From positions 1 through 64,000 of the forward strand of contig JABANP010000099.1 in assembly GCA_013115135.1 (NCBI GenBank): a stretch of 64,000 nucleotides of DNA, read 5' to 3'. Below the pieces are notes generated by a model. The model was not told where the DNA came from. It worked only from the letters and a program-made list of their open reading frames with translations, and did not search any database. Source of the DNA: Perkinsus olseni (taxonomy: Eukaryota > Perkinsozoa > Perkinsida > Perkinsidae). Below are positions 46,032-55,662 of this stretch, one piece after another. The first letter of the stretch is position 1, and every line of letters starts with the position of its first letter. Both the position numbers and the translations under genes were made by a program.

Positions 46032-46113
46032 GACTCTTTGGCCGAGTGGTTAAGGCGGCGGCCTGCTAAGCCGTTGGGTTATGCCCGCGAGGGTTCGAAT
46101 CCCCCAGGTGTCG
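46032..46113 (+). tRNA. tRNA-Ser(GCT)
   Basis: Acceptor GACTCTT has one mismatch with AGGTGTC; anticodon loop intact. Confidence 0.75.
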
Positions 46114-46161
46114 TCTAAACGTCGTGTGTTGACGAAGCAGCACCGACAGGATCTGAAACAA

Positions 46162-46235
46162 TACCCGATGCAGGATTCGAACCTACGACCATCTGCTCCG
46201 TAGGCAGACATTCTATCCAGCTGAACTAATCGGGC
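46162..46235 (-). tRNA. tRNA-Arg(ACG)
   Basis: Consensus copy; stems fully paired. Confidence 0.9.
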
Positions 46236-46347
46236 GATTAGGAGCGAATTATTAACCCCTTCGGAGCCGAGAAGTGCGTCCCTACACGGAACGTGTATAG
46301 TGTATCATGGGTTAATTGTATATCGGTCCTTACGCTGATTTGGTTTA

Positions 46348-46429
46348 GACACTTTGGCCGAGTGGTTAAGGCGGCGGCCTGCTAAGCCGTTGAGCTATGC
46401 CCGCGAGGGTTCGAATCCCTCAGGTGTCG
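46348..46429 (+). tRNA. tRNA-Ser(GCT)
   Basis: One change in the variable arm (TGAGCTATGCCC); otherwise consensus. Confidence 0.85.
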
Positions 46430-46477
46430 TCTATACGTCGTGTGTTGACGAAGCGGCACCGACAGGATCTGAAACAA

Positions 46478-46551
46478 TACCCGATGCAGGATTCGACCCT
46501 ACGACCATCTGCTCCGTAGACAGACATTCTATCCAGCTGAACTAATCGGGC
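46478..46551 (-). tRNA. tRNA-Arg(ACG)
   Basis: T-loop reads GTCGAAT and the anticodon stem has a G-U pair; otherwise consensus. Confidence 0.78.
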
Positions 46552-46663
46552 GATTAGGAGCGGATTATTAACCCCTTCGAAGCCGAGAAGTGCGTCCGTA
46601 CACGGAACGTGTATAGTGTATCATGGGTAAATTATATATCGGTCCTTACGCTGATTTGATTCA

Positions 46664-46745
46664 GACACTTTGGCCGAGTGGTTAAGGCGGCGGCCTGCTA
46701 AGCCGTTGGGCTATGCCCGCGAGGGTTCGAATCCCTCAGGTGTCG
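46664..46745 (+). tRNA. tRNA-Ser(GCT)
   Basis: Consensus copy. Confidence 0.92.
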
Positions 46746-46793
46746 TCTATACGTCGTGTGTTGACGAAGCGGCACCGACAGGATCTGAAACAA

Positions 46794-46867
46794 TACCCGA
46801 TGCAGGATTCGAACCTACGACCATCTGCTCCGTAGGCAGACATTCTATCCAGCTGAACTAATCGGGC
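46794..46867 (-). tRNA. tRNA-Arg(ACG)
   Basis: Consensus copy; the 5' flank differs by one base. Confidence 0.9.
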
Positions 46868-46963
46868 AATTAGGAGCGGATTATTAACCCCTTTGAGGCC
46901 GGGAAATGCGTCCCTACACGGAACCTGTGTAGTGTATCATGGGCAAGTTGTATATTTGATTCA

Positions 46964-47045
46964 GACACTTTGGCCGAGTGGTTAAGGCAGCGGCCTGGTA
47001 AGCCGTTTGGTTATGCTCGCGAGGGTTCGAATCCCTCAGGTGTCG
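46964..47045 (+). tRNA. tRNA-Ser body with GGT (Thr) anticodon
   Basis: The anticodon loop is CTGGTAA rather than CTGCTAA, so the anticodon reads GGT (threonine ACC/ACT codons) on a type-II serine body with a long variable arm. The acceptor and T stems remain paired; the variable arm has changes (TTTGGTTATGCTCGC). The upstream spacer is 16 bp shorter than in other units. It could be a mistranslating tRNA or a pseudogene. Confidence 0.7.
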
Positions 47046-47093
47046 TCTAAACGTTGTGTGTTGACGAAGCAGCATCGACAGGATCTGAAACAA

Positions 47094-47167
47094 TACCCGA
47101 TGCAGGATTCGAACCTAAGACCATCTGCTCCGTAGGCAGACATTCCATCCAGCTGAACTAATCGGGC
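47094..47167 (-). tRNA. tRNA-Arg(ACG)
   Basis: One T-stem neighbour change (CTTAG for CGTAG) and one D-arm change; anticodon ACG. Confidence 0.82.
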
Positions 47168-47279
47168 GATTAGGAGCGAATTATTAACCCCTTCGAAGCC
47201 GAGAAGTGCGTCCCTACACGAAACGTGTATAGTGTATCATGGGTAAATTGTATATCGGTCCTTACGCTGATTTCATTCA

Positions 47280-47361
47280 GACACTTTGGCCGAGTGGTTA
47301 AGGCGGCGGCCTGCTAAGCCGTTGGGCTATGCCCGCGAGGGTTCGAATCCCTCAGGTGTCG
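47280..47361 (+). tRNA. tRNA-Ser(GCT)
   Basis: Consensus copy. Confidence 0.92.
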
Positions 47362-47409
47362 TCTGTACGTCGTGTGTTGACAAAGCAGGACCGACAGGAT
47401 CTGAAACAA

Positions 47410-47483
47410 TACCCGATGCAGGATTCGAACCTACGACCATCTGCTCCGTAGGCAGACATTCTATCCAGCTGAACTAATCGGGC
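47410..47483 (-). tRNA. tRNA-Arg(ACG)
   Basis: Consensus copy. Confidence 0.92.
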
Positions 47484-47564
47484 GATTAGGAGTGGATTAT
47501 TAACCGCTTCGGAGCCGAGAAGTGCGTCCCTACACGGAACGTGTATAGTGTATCATGGGTAAAT

Positions 47565-47586
47565 TGTTCGAATCCCTCAGGTGTCG
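47565..47586 (+). pseudogene. tRNA-Ser 3' fragment
   Basis: Only the T-loop, T-stem 3' strand and acceptor 3' strand remain. They are fused directly to the intergenic spacer (GGGTAAATT), so a deletion removed the 5' three quarters. Confidence 0.85.
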
Positions 47587-47634
47587 TCTGTGCGTCGTGT
47601 GTTGACGAAGCAGGACCGACAGGATCTGAAACAA

Positions 47635-47708
47635 TACCCGATGCAGGATTCGAACCTACGACCATCTGCTCCGTAGGCAGACATTCTATCCAGCTGAACT
47701 AATCGGGC
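47635..47708 (-). tRNA. tRNA-Arg(ACG)
   Basis: Consensus copy, partnered only by the truncated Ser fragment. Confidence 0.92.
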
Positions 47709-47819
47709 GATTAGGAGCGGATTATTAACCCCTTGAAGCCGAGAAGTGCGTCCCTACACGGAACGTGTATAGTGTATCATGGGTAAATTGTATATCGGTC
47801 CTTACGCTGATTTGATTCA

Positions 47820-47901
47820 GACACTTTGGCCGAGTGGTTAAGGCGGCGGCCTGCTAAGCCGTTGGGCTATGCCCGCGAGGGTTCGAATCCCTCAGGTGTC
47901 G
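47820..47901 (+). tRNA. tRNA-Ser(GCT)
   Basis: Consensus copy. Confidence 0.92.
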
Positions 47902-47949
47902 TCTGTGCGTCGTGTGTTGACGAAGCGGCACCGACAGGATCTGAAACAA

Positions 47950-48023
47950 TACCCGATGCAGGATTCGAACCTACGACCATCTGCTCCGTAGGCAGACATT
48001 CTATCCAGCTGAACTAATCGGGC
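47950..48023 (-). tRNA. tRNA-Arg(ACG)
   Basis: Consensus copy. Confidence 0.92.
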
Positions 48024-48135
48024 GATTAGGAGCGGATTATTAACCCCTTCGAAGCCGAGAAGTGCGTCCCTACACGGAACGTGTATAGTGTATCATGGGT
48101 AAATTGTATATCGGTCCTTACGCTGATTTGATTCA

Positions 48136-48217
48136 GACACTTTGGCCGAGTGGTTAAGGCGGCGGCCTGCTAAGCCGTTGGGCTATGCCCGCGAGGGTTC
48201 GAATCCCTCAGGTGTCG
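48136..48217 (+). tRNA. tRNA-Ser(GCT)
   Basis: Consensus copy. Confidence 0.92.
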
Positions 48218-48265
48218 TCTGTACGTCGTGTGTTGACGAAGCGGCACCGACAGGATCTGAAACAA

Positions 48266-48339
48266 TACCCGATGCAGGATTCGAACCTACGACCATCTGC
48301 TCCGTAGGCAGACATTCTATCCAGCTGAACTAATCGGGC
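48266..48339 (-). tRNA. tRNA-Arg(ACG)
   Basis: Consensus copy. Confidence 0.92.
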
Positions 48340-48451
48340 GATTAGGAGCGGATTATTAACCCCTTCGAAGCCGAGAAGTGCGTCCCTACACGGAACGTGT
48401 ATAGTGTATCATGGGTAAACTGTATATCGGTCCTTACGCTGATTTGATTCA

Positions 48452-48533
48452 GACACTTTGGCCGAGTGGTTAAGGCGGCGGCCTGCTAAGCCGTTGGGCT
48501 ATGCCCGCGAGGGTTCGAATCCCTCAGGTGTCG
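48452..48533 (+). tRNA. tRNA-Ser(GCT)
   Basis: Consensus copy. Confidence 0.92.
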
Positions 48534-48581
48534 TCTGTGCGTCGTGTGTTGACGAAGCAGGACCGACAGGATCTGAAACAA

Positions 48582-48655
48582 TACCCGATGCAGGATTCGA
48601 ACCTACGACCATCTGCTCCGTAGGCAGACATTCTATCCAGCTGAACTAATCGGGC
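48582..48655 (-). tRNA. tRNA-Arg(ACG)
   Basis: Consensus copy; the spacer to its right differs (GAGTAAATTGTTTACCC). Confidence 0.92.
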
Positions 48656-48767
48656 GATTAGGAGTAAATTGTTTACCCTTTCGGAGCCGAGAAGTGCGTC
48701 CCGACACGGAACGTGTATAGTGTATCATGGGTAAATTGCATATCGGTCCTTACGCTGGTTTGTTTCA

Positions 48768-48849
48768 GATACTTTGGCCGAGTGGTTAAGGCGGCGGCCT
48801 GCTAAGCCGTTGGGCTATGCCCGCGAGGGTTCGAATCCCTCAGGTGTCG
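48768..48849 (+). tRNA. tRNA-Ser(GCT)
   Basis: Acceptor starts GATACTT (U-G wobble at pair 3); otherwise consensus. Confidence 0.88.
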
Positions 48850-48897
48850 TCTGTGCGTCGTGTGTTGACGAAGCGGCACCGACAGGATCTGAAACAA

Positions 48898-48971
48898 TAC
48901 CCGATGCAGGATTCGAACCTACGACCATCTGCTCCGTAGGCAGACATTCTATCCAGCTGAACTAATCGGGC
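48898..48971 (-). tRNA. tRNA-Arg(ACG)
   Basis: Consensus copy. Confidence 0.92.
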
Positions 48972-49084
48972 GATTAGGAGCGGATTATTAACCCCTTCGA
49001 AGCCGAGAAGTGCGTCCCTACACGGAACGTGTATAGTGTATCATGGGTAAATTGCATATCGGTCCCTTACGCTGATTTGTTTCA

Positions 49085-49166
49085 GACACTTTGGCCGAGT
49101 GGTTAAGGCGGCGGCCTGCTAAGCCGTTGGGCTATGCCCGCGAGGGTTCGAATCCCTCAGGTGTCG
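49085..49166 (+). tRNA. tRNA-Ser(GCT)
   Basis: Consensus copy. Confidence 0.92.
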
Positions 49167-49214
49167 TCTGTGCGTCGTGTGTTGACGAAGCGGCACCGAC
49201 AGGATCTGAAACAA

Positions 49215-49288
49215 TACCCGATGCAGGATTCGAACCTACGACCATCTGCTCCGTAGGCAGACATTCTATCCAGCTGAACTAATCGGGC
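49215..49288 (-). tRNA. tRNA-Arg(ACG)
   Basis: Consensus copy. Confidence 0.92.
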
Positions 49289-49400
49289 GATTAGGAGCGG
49301 ATTATTAACCCCTTCGAAGCCGAGAAGTGCGTCCCTACACGGAACGTGTATAGTGTATCATGGGTAAATTGCATATCGGTCCTTACGCTGATTTGTTTCA

Positions 49401-49482
49401 GACACTTTGGCCGAGTGGTTAAGGCGGCGGCCTGCTAAGCCGTTGGGCTATGCCCGCGAGGGTTCGAATCCCTCAGGTGTCG
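49401..49482 (+). tRNA. tRNA-Ser(GCT)
   Basis: Consensus copy. Confidence 0.92.
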
Positions 49483-49530
49483 TCTGTACGTCGTGTGTTG
49501 ACGAAGCGGCACCGACAGGATCTGAAACAA

Positions 49531-49604
49531 TACCCGATGCAGGATTCGAACCTACGACCATCTGCTCCGTAGGCAGACATTCTATCCAGCTGAACTAATC
49601 GGGC
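49531..49604 (-). tRNA. tRNA-Arg(ACG)
   Basis: Consensus copy. Confidence 0.92.
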
Positions 49605-49716
49605 GATTAGGAGCGGATTATTAACCCCTTCGAAGCCGAGAAGTGCGTCCCTATACGGAACGTGTATAGTGTATCATGGGTAAACTGTATATCGGTCCTT
49701 ACGCTGACTTGATTCA

Positions 49717-49798
49717 GACACTTTGGCCGAGTGGTTAAGGCGGCGGCCTGCTAAGCCGTTGGGCTATGCCCGCGAGGGTTCGAATCCCTCAGGTGTCG
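49717..49798 (+). tRNA. tRNA-Ser(GCT)
   Basis: Consensus copy. Confidence 0.92.
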
Positions 49799-49846
49799 TC
49801 TGTGCGTCGTGTGTTGACGAAGCAGGACCGACAGGATCTGAAACAA

Positions 49847-49920
49847 TACCCGATGCAGGATTCGAACCTACGACCATCTGCTCCGTAGGCAGACATTCTA
49901 TCCAGCTGAACTAATCGGGC
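49847..49920 (-). tRNA. tRNA-Arg(ACG)
   Basis: Consensus copy; the upstream flank is diverged. Confidence 0.92.
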
Positions 49921-50032
49921 GACTGAGAACGGATTATTAACCCTTTCGGAGCCGAGAAGTGCGCACATACTCGGGACCTGTGTAGTGTATCATGGGTAAA
50001 TTGTATATCGGTCCTTACGCTGATCTGATTCA

Positions 50033-50080
50033 CACACTTTGGCCGAGTGGTTAAGGCGGCGGCCTGCTAAGCCGTTGGGC
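50033..50080 (+). pseudogene. tRNA-Ser 5' fragment at array edge
   Basis: The acceptor 5' strand (CACACTT), D-arm and anticodon arm are present, but the sequence departs from the unit at the variable arm (after GGGC). It marks the right edge of the array. Confidence 0.85.
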
Positions 50081-50362
50081 CCTTCGCAGCAGATCGCTCT
50101 CGAGTCGAGAATCTCGACCGAACGCCCATCGCGGATATCGCAAACGTTGTCAAGACCCTGTAAATTACAGACGACCAACGTGTTGCGGAGCAGGATTTGG
50201 AAGATGAAAACTGTATGAGAAAATCAGTAACATGCTAACAGGTGACCAGTGAAGAATCAATGTCTGTGAGTTTATAGCCCAACGCCGACTCCCGCCCATC
50301 TACGCAATGCGGGAGACCACTAAAGTCCACTAGAAGACACAAAAACCCTACTAATGTCAATG

Positions 50363-52459
50363 CTATAACTTACTGCGTGATAACGAAGAGTCAAACAGCT
50401 TCCTCGCTATCCGTCTTAGCCGTTGATCAACCTCAGATCTCGCAACGTACTCTTCAGCAATCCTGATAAGTTCATCCATACTCTCATCATCAGCCTCGTC
50501 CAACTCCACCGCTCGCGGCAGATCCGGTTGAAGGCGATAGTAAACGTCAGAGTCGAGGATGTCGCCCAGGATATGCGCGGTAACCTCCGTAGATGTCGCG
50601 CTATACACCATCGCCAGAAGGTCGCGAGTTATCGAATACAGACCGGCCTTGGCCGTGTAAGTAGCGCCTAGATCCTCAATGGGGACTCTCCCAGTACCGA
50701 TACTGACGAGGCACTCGACCCTTCGATTCGGGAAGACCCGAGCGGCTTCGTGCAAGGCCAAGTGCGCCGGGTTGTTAGCAACCATAGCGCCGTCTTGTAT
50801 CACCGTACCGTCTTCTAAAACCACAGGGGCAAAGTACACCGGGGCCGCAGTGGTAGCTCGGGCGCACTGATATATCGGAACCGAGCGATCACCCTGGTAA
50901 CGGCCGGAACCCTCTGGACCGTAGGAGTAGTTTCGGAAGAGAAAAGGCTCTGGTGGCGCTACGTTGGTAAGGGCCGTGACAACAGCCACTTTCGTGTTGC
51001 TCACGCAGAGCGCACTGGTGTCCACCATAGACAGCCGACCGTAGACGTCCCGAAGGTAGTTGGTCATGGCGCGACTATCGTGCTTCTCGCCCTTAATGAG
51101 GATCCGCAAAAGCTTTTCGACGGAGCCTAGAGTGCCTCCCTTAGAGAAAGCAGCGATGCTGATGTCTCGCGCCACCGAGGAACTCATTTTCAATGGTAGA
51201 TTCATACACCCTATTCCGAGCGCAACCAAGCCACCTGCGCTGGTGCCAACCACGAGGTCAAAGTAGCGACCTATACGCTGGTCAGGAAGGTACTTCGCGA
51301 GGGCTTTGAGAATCGTGATAGTCAACAGAGACCGAGTCCCCCCGCCATCCAGAGCGAGAATACGAATGCCTCGTTGACAGCGCTGCAGCGGCTGGTCAGT
51401 CCGGGCTCTGCTGCCACCAATAGCGCGTCGAAACCACGACCCGAAACTCGACAGGAAACCATTGGTGGTCGAAGGCGCCTCAGTAGCCGTATCGTCACCG
51501 TCCATCACCGAGGGGGCCAACAGGAGTTGCAACCTTCTCAGGAGAAGTCGCTCTACTGAACCATCTGCGCTCGAGGGAAGAAAAGTCGAATCAATGGCGT
51601 TTGGGTGACCCTCGGCAACGGCGTTGAGGTAGTAGAGGCCTTCAAGCGTCCCAGAGGCGACCGCTTCAGCTAGGGTTGATCTGGCCACCTCGAACGGGAC
51701 ACGACCAGCAAGAGCGGCAGCGAGGGCCCAGTCATGAGAGTTGACTGTGTTGAACAACCTCAGTGCATCAACGCTATCACGAAAACACCCCTCGCCGTCA
51801 GGTGAAGCCAGCAAGTCCTCAACACCCAGTTGGGGTCTGCGGACTCCGACGGGTGTCAGTATTCTAACCAGACGGTCATAGCTCGGGAGAACCGCCATTG
51901 AGGGTCGGCTGAGAGACGCGTACAGAATCGCCCGAGCGCGGTCGTGGCCGTCCAGAGCCATCTGAAGGAGAATATTGAGATCACTTCTTGCTATGCTATC
52001 ACGGCCACGAATGATGAGACACAGGCACTGGGTCACTAGGACCGATATGAAGCTGGAAGGTGGCAGCAAGGCGCGGAGCTCGGCGATGGTGAGCCAGGGG
52101 TCACCGAGGCGAAGACTGTAGTAGTCGGCGATGACACCAATGATGGGCGAGGGCTCTGGCCACGAGCATTCCCTCAGGAACCCGACGAGCATGACGGTGA
52201 TCTGTTTTACGCAAGGGTCAACCTTGGATACTGCTAGTAAGGACTGTCTCAGGACTATCAGACCCTCTTCGACCAGCGACCGACTTAAAGCGTAGATAAC
52301 GATTGGTCCGGCGGGGAGAGCCTTGAGAATACGGTAACTCTGCCGGGGTGTTAGCGAGGCCAGGATAACGCTGAGAGCCGACACTTCCAAGTCGACCTTG
52401 GTTCGAGGCAGCCGAGCAGCAACAGGGTTCCAACGAAGCGCATGGAGCAAACGGAACAT
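50363..52459 (-). CDS. Patatin-like phospholipase
   Basis: A single exon of 698 residues. The C-terminal half is a patatin domain: oxyanion motif ILALDGGGTRSL (GGGTRS about 372-377), nucleophile elbow VVGTSAGGLVALGIG (Ser407) and catalytic Asp in VIQDGAMVANNPAHLALHEA (Asp556). This is the Ser-Asp dyad of iPLA2/patatin lipases, which hydrolyse acyl chains from membrane phospholipids. Residues 1-340 are a helical, leucine-rich region of unknown type with no ankyrin repeats, unlike animal iPLA2-beta. No signal peptide is clear. It lies 85 bp downstream of a small minus-strand gene. Confidence 0.88.
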   Translation of the reverse strand: MFRLLHALRWNPVAARLPRTKVDLEVSALSVILASLTPRQSYRILKALPAGPIVIYALSRSLVEEGLIVLRQSLLAVSKVDPCVKQITVMLVGFLRECSWPEPSPIIGVIADYYSLRLGDPWLTIAELRALLPPSSFISVLVTQCLCLIIRGRDSIARSDLNILLQMALDGHDRARAILYASLSRPSMAVLPSYDRLVRILTPVGVRRPQLGVEDLLASPDGEGCFRDSVDALRLFNTVNSHDWALAAALAGRVPFEVARSTLAEAVASGTLEGLYYLNAVAEGHPNAIDSTFLPSSADGSVERLLLRRLQLLLAPSVMDGDDTATEAPSTTNGFLSSFGSWFRRAIGGSRARTDQPLQRCQRGIRILALDGGGTRSLLTITILKALAKYLPDQRIGRYFDLVVGTSAGGLVALGIGCMNLPLKMSSSVARDISIAAFSKGGTLGSVEKLLRILIKGEKHDSRAMTNYLRDVYGRLSMVDTSALCVSNTKVAVVTALTNVAPPEPFLFRNYSYGPEGSGRYQGDRSVPIYQCARATTAAPVYFAPVVLEDGTVIQDGAMVANNPAHLALHEAARVFPNRRVECLVSIGTGRVPIEDLGATYTAKAGLYSITRDLLAMVYSATSTEVTAHILGDILDSDVYYRLQPDLPRAVELDEADDESMDELIRIAEEYVARSEVDQRLRRIARKLFDSSLSRSKL

Positions 52460-52543
52460 ATAAAACTCAGCAGACTGTTCCTAAGCCCCCCGGCTTTGAC
52501 TATCAACTCGAGATGAAATGGAAAGGAGAAACTGTTGGAATCT

Positions 52544-52809
52544 TCACTCAGCTCCAGCGAGGTTGTAATCGAAAATATCCCTACTGGGGTCGTGGAGGTG
52601 GTCATCCAGGTCGTAGAGATCAGCGTAGCGAGCCGCGGAAATCATTTCCCCGACCTTCTCATCTGACAAGGAAAACCGGTTCCGCGTTGCTTCCACATAG
52701 TGACCTTACCAGCTCCCTCAGGCGCCACGACAGAGCAATCGGGCGAGTCCTTCCTGAGACCGTCAGGAGAGTAGCCAACCATGGTGACCTTCTTGGACCT
52801 CACTTGCAT
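52544..52809 (-). CDS. Small two-exon protein, unknown
   Basis: Exons 52710-52809 and 52544-52662 (47-nt intron GTAAGG...TGTCAG) read MQVRSKKVTMVGYSPDGLRK and then EKVGEMISAARYADLYDLDD, stop at 52544. The coding-like composition and clean splice sites support it. It might be the last part of a longer gene extending upstream. Family not recognised. Confidence 0.4.
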
Positions 52810-54615
52810 CTAAAAGGGAATCTTTCACTTTCATCTTTTTCTCGAGCTTTCAATCTTTCAGCATGAAGGGGAAGAACCGAAGCAGGCGCCTTCGGGCGAA
52901 ATTCAATTTCCTTCGACCGACTCTGAGCTGCAGCACAGCCCGCCCAGGGATAATGCTCAGCAGCCGGCAAGAAGTTAGAAATGATACTTTCAGATGTATC
53001 ATGGGAGACTACGTATCCGCTACTTTCATTCATTGTTCGACGAGCAAGATACAGTCAAGTCACCGAGGGAACGAATCGACCGATGAACTTCCACCTCCTC
53101 AGGAAAAAAAGATTCCACGAAAGATTCCAATTCCCTCTCGAAGGGTAGCATACACTTTCAAGATGGGCTTCCGAATAATGAATCAACCACCTCCCGTTTT
53201 CTTACACAGTATATGATAACAGCGCTGTACTTGCCAAGCGCAGTCGCCATTTGTCGTACCACCGGAGTTGGCTTAGCCGCAGAGGTATACCTACCAACAG
53301 CAACATCACGCCTTACAAAACACAGTAGATGTCTCGTACAGCGCCACGACTTTCAGCTCTTTTTTCTGGCAGTACGCGTCAACCAAGGAAAGGCCCAACT
53401 TCATCACCGGCGTCCCGACTATACCGCAGTGGAATAAGGGCACTGCTTCGGTAACAGTATCTGATCATCACGACTAAGACATCAGCGACTAAGGGCGCGT
53501 TTAACGAACCATCCAATTTCGGAATTCAGAATCGATTCGGGAACCTCACTTTGAGTGAAAGCACCAATTCCAGAATTTATTCTGAGTTTCAGAACCACTT
53601 CATCGAACTGGGATGAATGCGGATTTTCACCCCAGTTCGACCGTGTTTGTGCGGGCAAAGCTATTTCTCTTCGCGTCGGATATTGCATACGAGCGACAGC
53701 AGGGAAGCAGCTAACCACCCACAAGTACCTTCCGAGGTGCCGAGAAGAGCGCCAATGACGTCATCTTGCTGGTGCCTGCCGAAGAGAACCCTCAAACGGC
53801 GACCTTACACACTTAGTAAATGTTATGAAATCGTAACAGTAATTTTGATGCTCCTTATTTCACCTTCAATCTCGCTCATTGCCTACTAGAGAGATCGAAA
53901 ATGAAGGAGGAATTCCCAATCAATTTCGAATTTTCTTATTTTTTTCCTAATCAATTTCGAATTTTCTTATTTTTTTCCTAATCAATTTCGAATTTTCTTA
54001 TTTTTTTCCTAATCAATTTCGAATTTTCTTATTTTTTCCTAATCAATTCTGAATTTTCTTATTTTTTCCTAAGCAATTTCGAATTTTCTTATTTTTTTTC
54101 CTAAGCAATTTCGAATTTTCTTATTTTTTTCCTAATCAATTTCGAATTTTCTTATTTTTTTCCTAATCAATTTCGAATTTTCTTATTTTTTCCTAAGCAA
54201 TTTCGATGAAAGAAAATTGCAAAAAAGGGAGAGTTTCACGCCGAGCGCTCCACGGGATAATAAACCCGACGCTATTAGAGGCTCAATGTAAAAGGAAAAC
54301 TCCCAAAACGACTGATGAACTAGAAAGCAACCTAAACGTGCACGCCGACCGCGTCATCGATGATTCGCTCACGTCTGCGAATTCGATAAAGCGTTTCCCC
54401 CACCTGGATACTACTTCACAGCGTGCAACTGGGGCTCAGCGTAAGCCTCCAGAGTAAAGGTTTGCCTAGTAGGCGCCATCCGATAACGACAAAAACTGAG
54501 TCAGAATGGCGTCGAGCAAACCCTCTCCACTACCGACTTCAACTCAATACAAACGATTCACTGAGAGTAACAGAATTGCCATAGTACACAATAGCGACAG
54601 CGAGGCTGTCTTGAA
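52810..54615. other. No confident gene; repeats
   Basis: Contains an AATCGATT-core element at about 53500-53615 and the minisatellite at 53905-54207. Open frames around 52863-53216 and 54206-54457 have no family resemblance. Confidence 0.4.
53905..54207 (+). repeat. 31-bp minisatellite
   Basis: About nine full copies and one partial copy of a unit beginning CCTAATCAATTTCGAATTTT and ending CTTATTTTTTT. Copies differ mainly in T-run length and a T/G change (AATC against AAGC). Confidence 0.95.
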
Positions 54616-55662
54616 TCACTGTTGGCCCTCCGCTGATCGGAACTTCGGCAGAGCAGTCGAGCCCATTTCCCGCAAGTCTCTCGAAAACTGGTCGAACACA
54701 CTAGCGTTGAGGGCCTGAAGAGGATGCTGGTCAGTAGTAGAAACTGATGAGTGTGATGGTACCTCGCTCCACCACTTCTTGCCGTCTTTCATCTCGGGGG
54801 CGAAGTAGCCAGGGCCGCTCACGGGCGATGAGTACCACAACTGACAAGAAACATGATAACTAGTAGAACCATTCACAATAATTTGTATTGTTCACTATGG
54901 TACGCCTTGAATACCGACGGAATTTCAGAGGGGAAATGATACTGTTGGTGTAAGCCACGACCCAAGTAGTCATAGAGACGTCACAGCGTCGGTAGAAATA
55001 AAAAACAGCAAAAACACCACCACGAGCATTGACAGTAGCAGCAGCAGTATTAGTATTAGAATGCACAACAGCAGCAGTAGGGCAAACAGCGAAAGAGTAG
55101 ACGGTTGCAGTGCCTTCAGGGGCGTGTAAGCTCGAATGACGAGAACATGAGCCGCATTAACAGCAGCATGAGAAGCTGCAGGACGAGCAATAGTAAGAGC
55201 GCTCGAGGTAGCAATATTACCAGTTTGCTGGCTTCATGCTTGTTAATAACAAAGGTCTGTCCGTTATCAGTCTCCACCTCTAGCACCCCACCGTCATGTA
55301 AGTCCACTGAAGATATCTTCGACCCTGCAGCACTACCATGAGCAACAAGCACCCTCGGAATCCTACGGTAGTACCATCTTTTTCGCAAGCTTGATCAACA
55401 GCATCGAAAAGGTTATCCAGAACATCGTCAGCTCGAGCGTCGTACTCATCTCCGTCCATCTCGATAGCATCAGGAGGTGTAACCTAAAGTGACGGAAGTT
55501 ACAGAAGGAGTGGTATGAACCCCACACTACCGAGCCATGATGCATCTCGGTCGAGAAGAACCTAGCCACGACGGCTCGCGAGGCCATGGGCGCTACGGTC
55601 CGGGAGAAGATTCCACCGGAGAGAATTGATGACGCTGACCGCTGAAGAAGGCTTGCAAACAT
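54616..55662 (-). CDS. Frataxin, mitochondrial iron-sulfur assembly factor
   Basis: Exons 55531-55662, 55375-55483, 55221-55324, 54763-54840 and 54616-54714 give 173 residues. The start MFASLLQRSASSILSGGIFS with later Arg-rich sequence is a mitochondrial transit peptide. The frataxin fold follows: the acidic helix DEYDARADDVLDNLFDAVDQ (iron-binding side), strands VDLHDGGVLEVETDNGQTFV, INKHEAS, the conserved LLWYSSPVSGPGYF, a tryptophan pair KKWWSE, and the last helix LNASVFDQFSRDLREM. Frataxin regulates cysteine desulfurase in Fe-S cluster assembly in the mitochondrial matrix. Intron 3 (380 nt) is filled with AGC/AGT triplets; the other introns are about 47-51 nt. Confidence 0.87.
54990..55215. 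repeat. AGC/AGT triplet repeats in frataxin intron 3
   Basis: Imperfect AGCAGCAGTAGT-type runs at about 55030-55090 and 55155-55215. They are intronic, so length changes would not alter the protein. Confidence 0.65.

Larger units (their letters stand above)
45557..50080. repeat. Tandem array of Ser/Arg tRNA units, about 316 bp each
   Basis: Each unit holds tRNA-Ser(GCT) on plus, a roughly 49-bp spacer, tRNA-Arg(ACG) on minus, then about 111 bp of shared spacer (with a CTACACG/CGTGTAG hairpin, ATCATGGGTAAATTG and ATATCGGTCCTTACGCTG). Thirteen full Ser and fourteen full Arg copies, plus fragments at both ends and at 47565. Units in the right half are nearly identical; those on the left are more diverged. 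No run of four T or A bases was seen in a typical unit. Confidence 0.93.

Noticed and set aside
45722..49914. Repeated 63-residue open frames beginning MAEWLRRRPAKPLGYAREGS
   Set aside because: They are read straight through tRNA-Ser and antisense tRNA-Arg. Conservation comes from the tRNA structure, and such translations are a well-known artefact.
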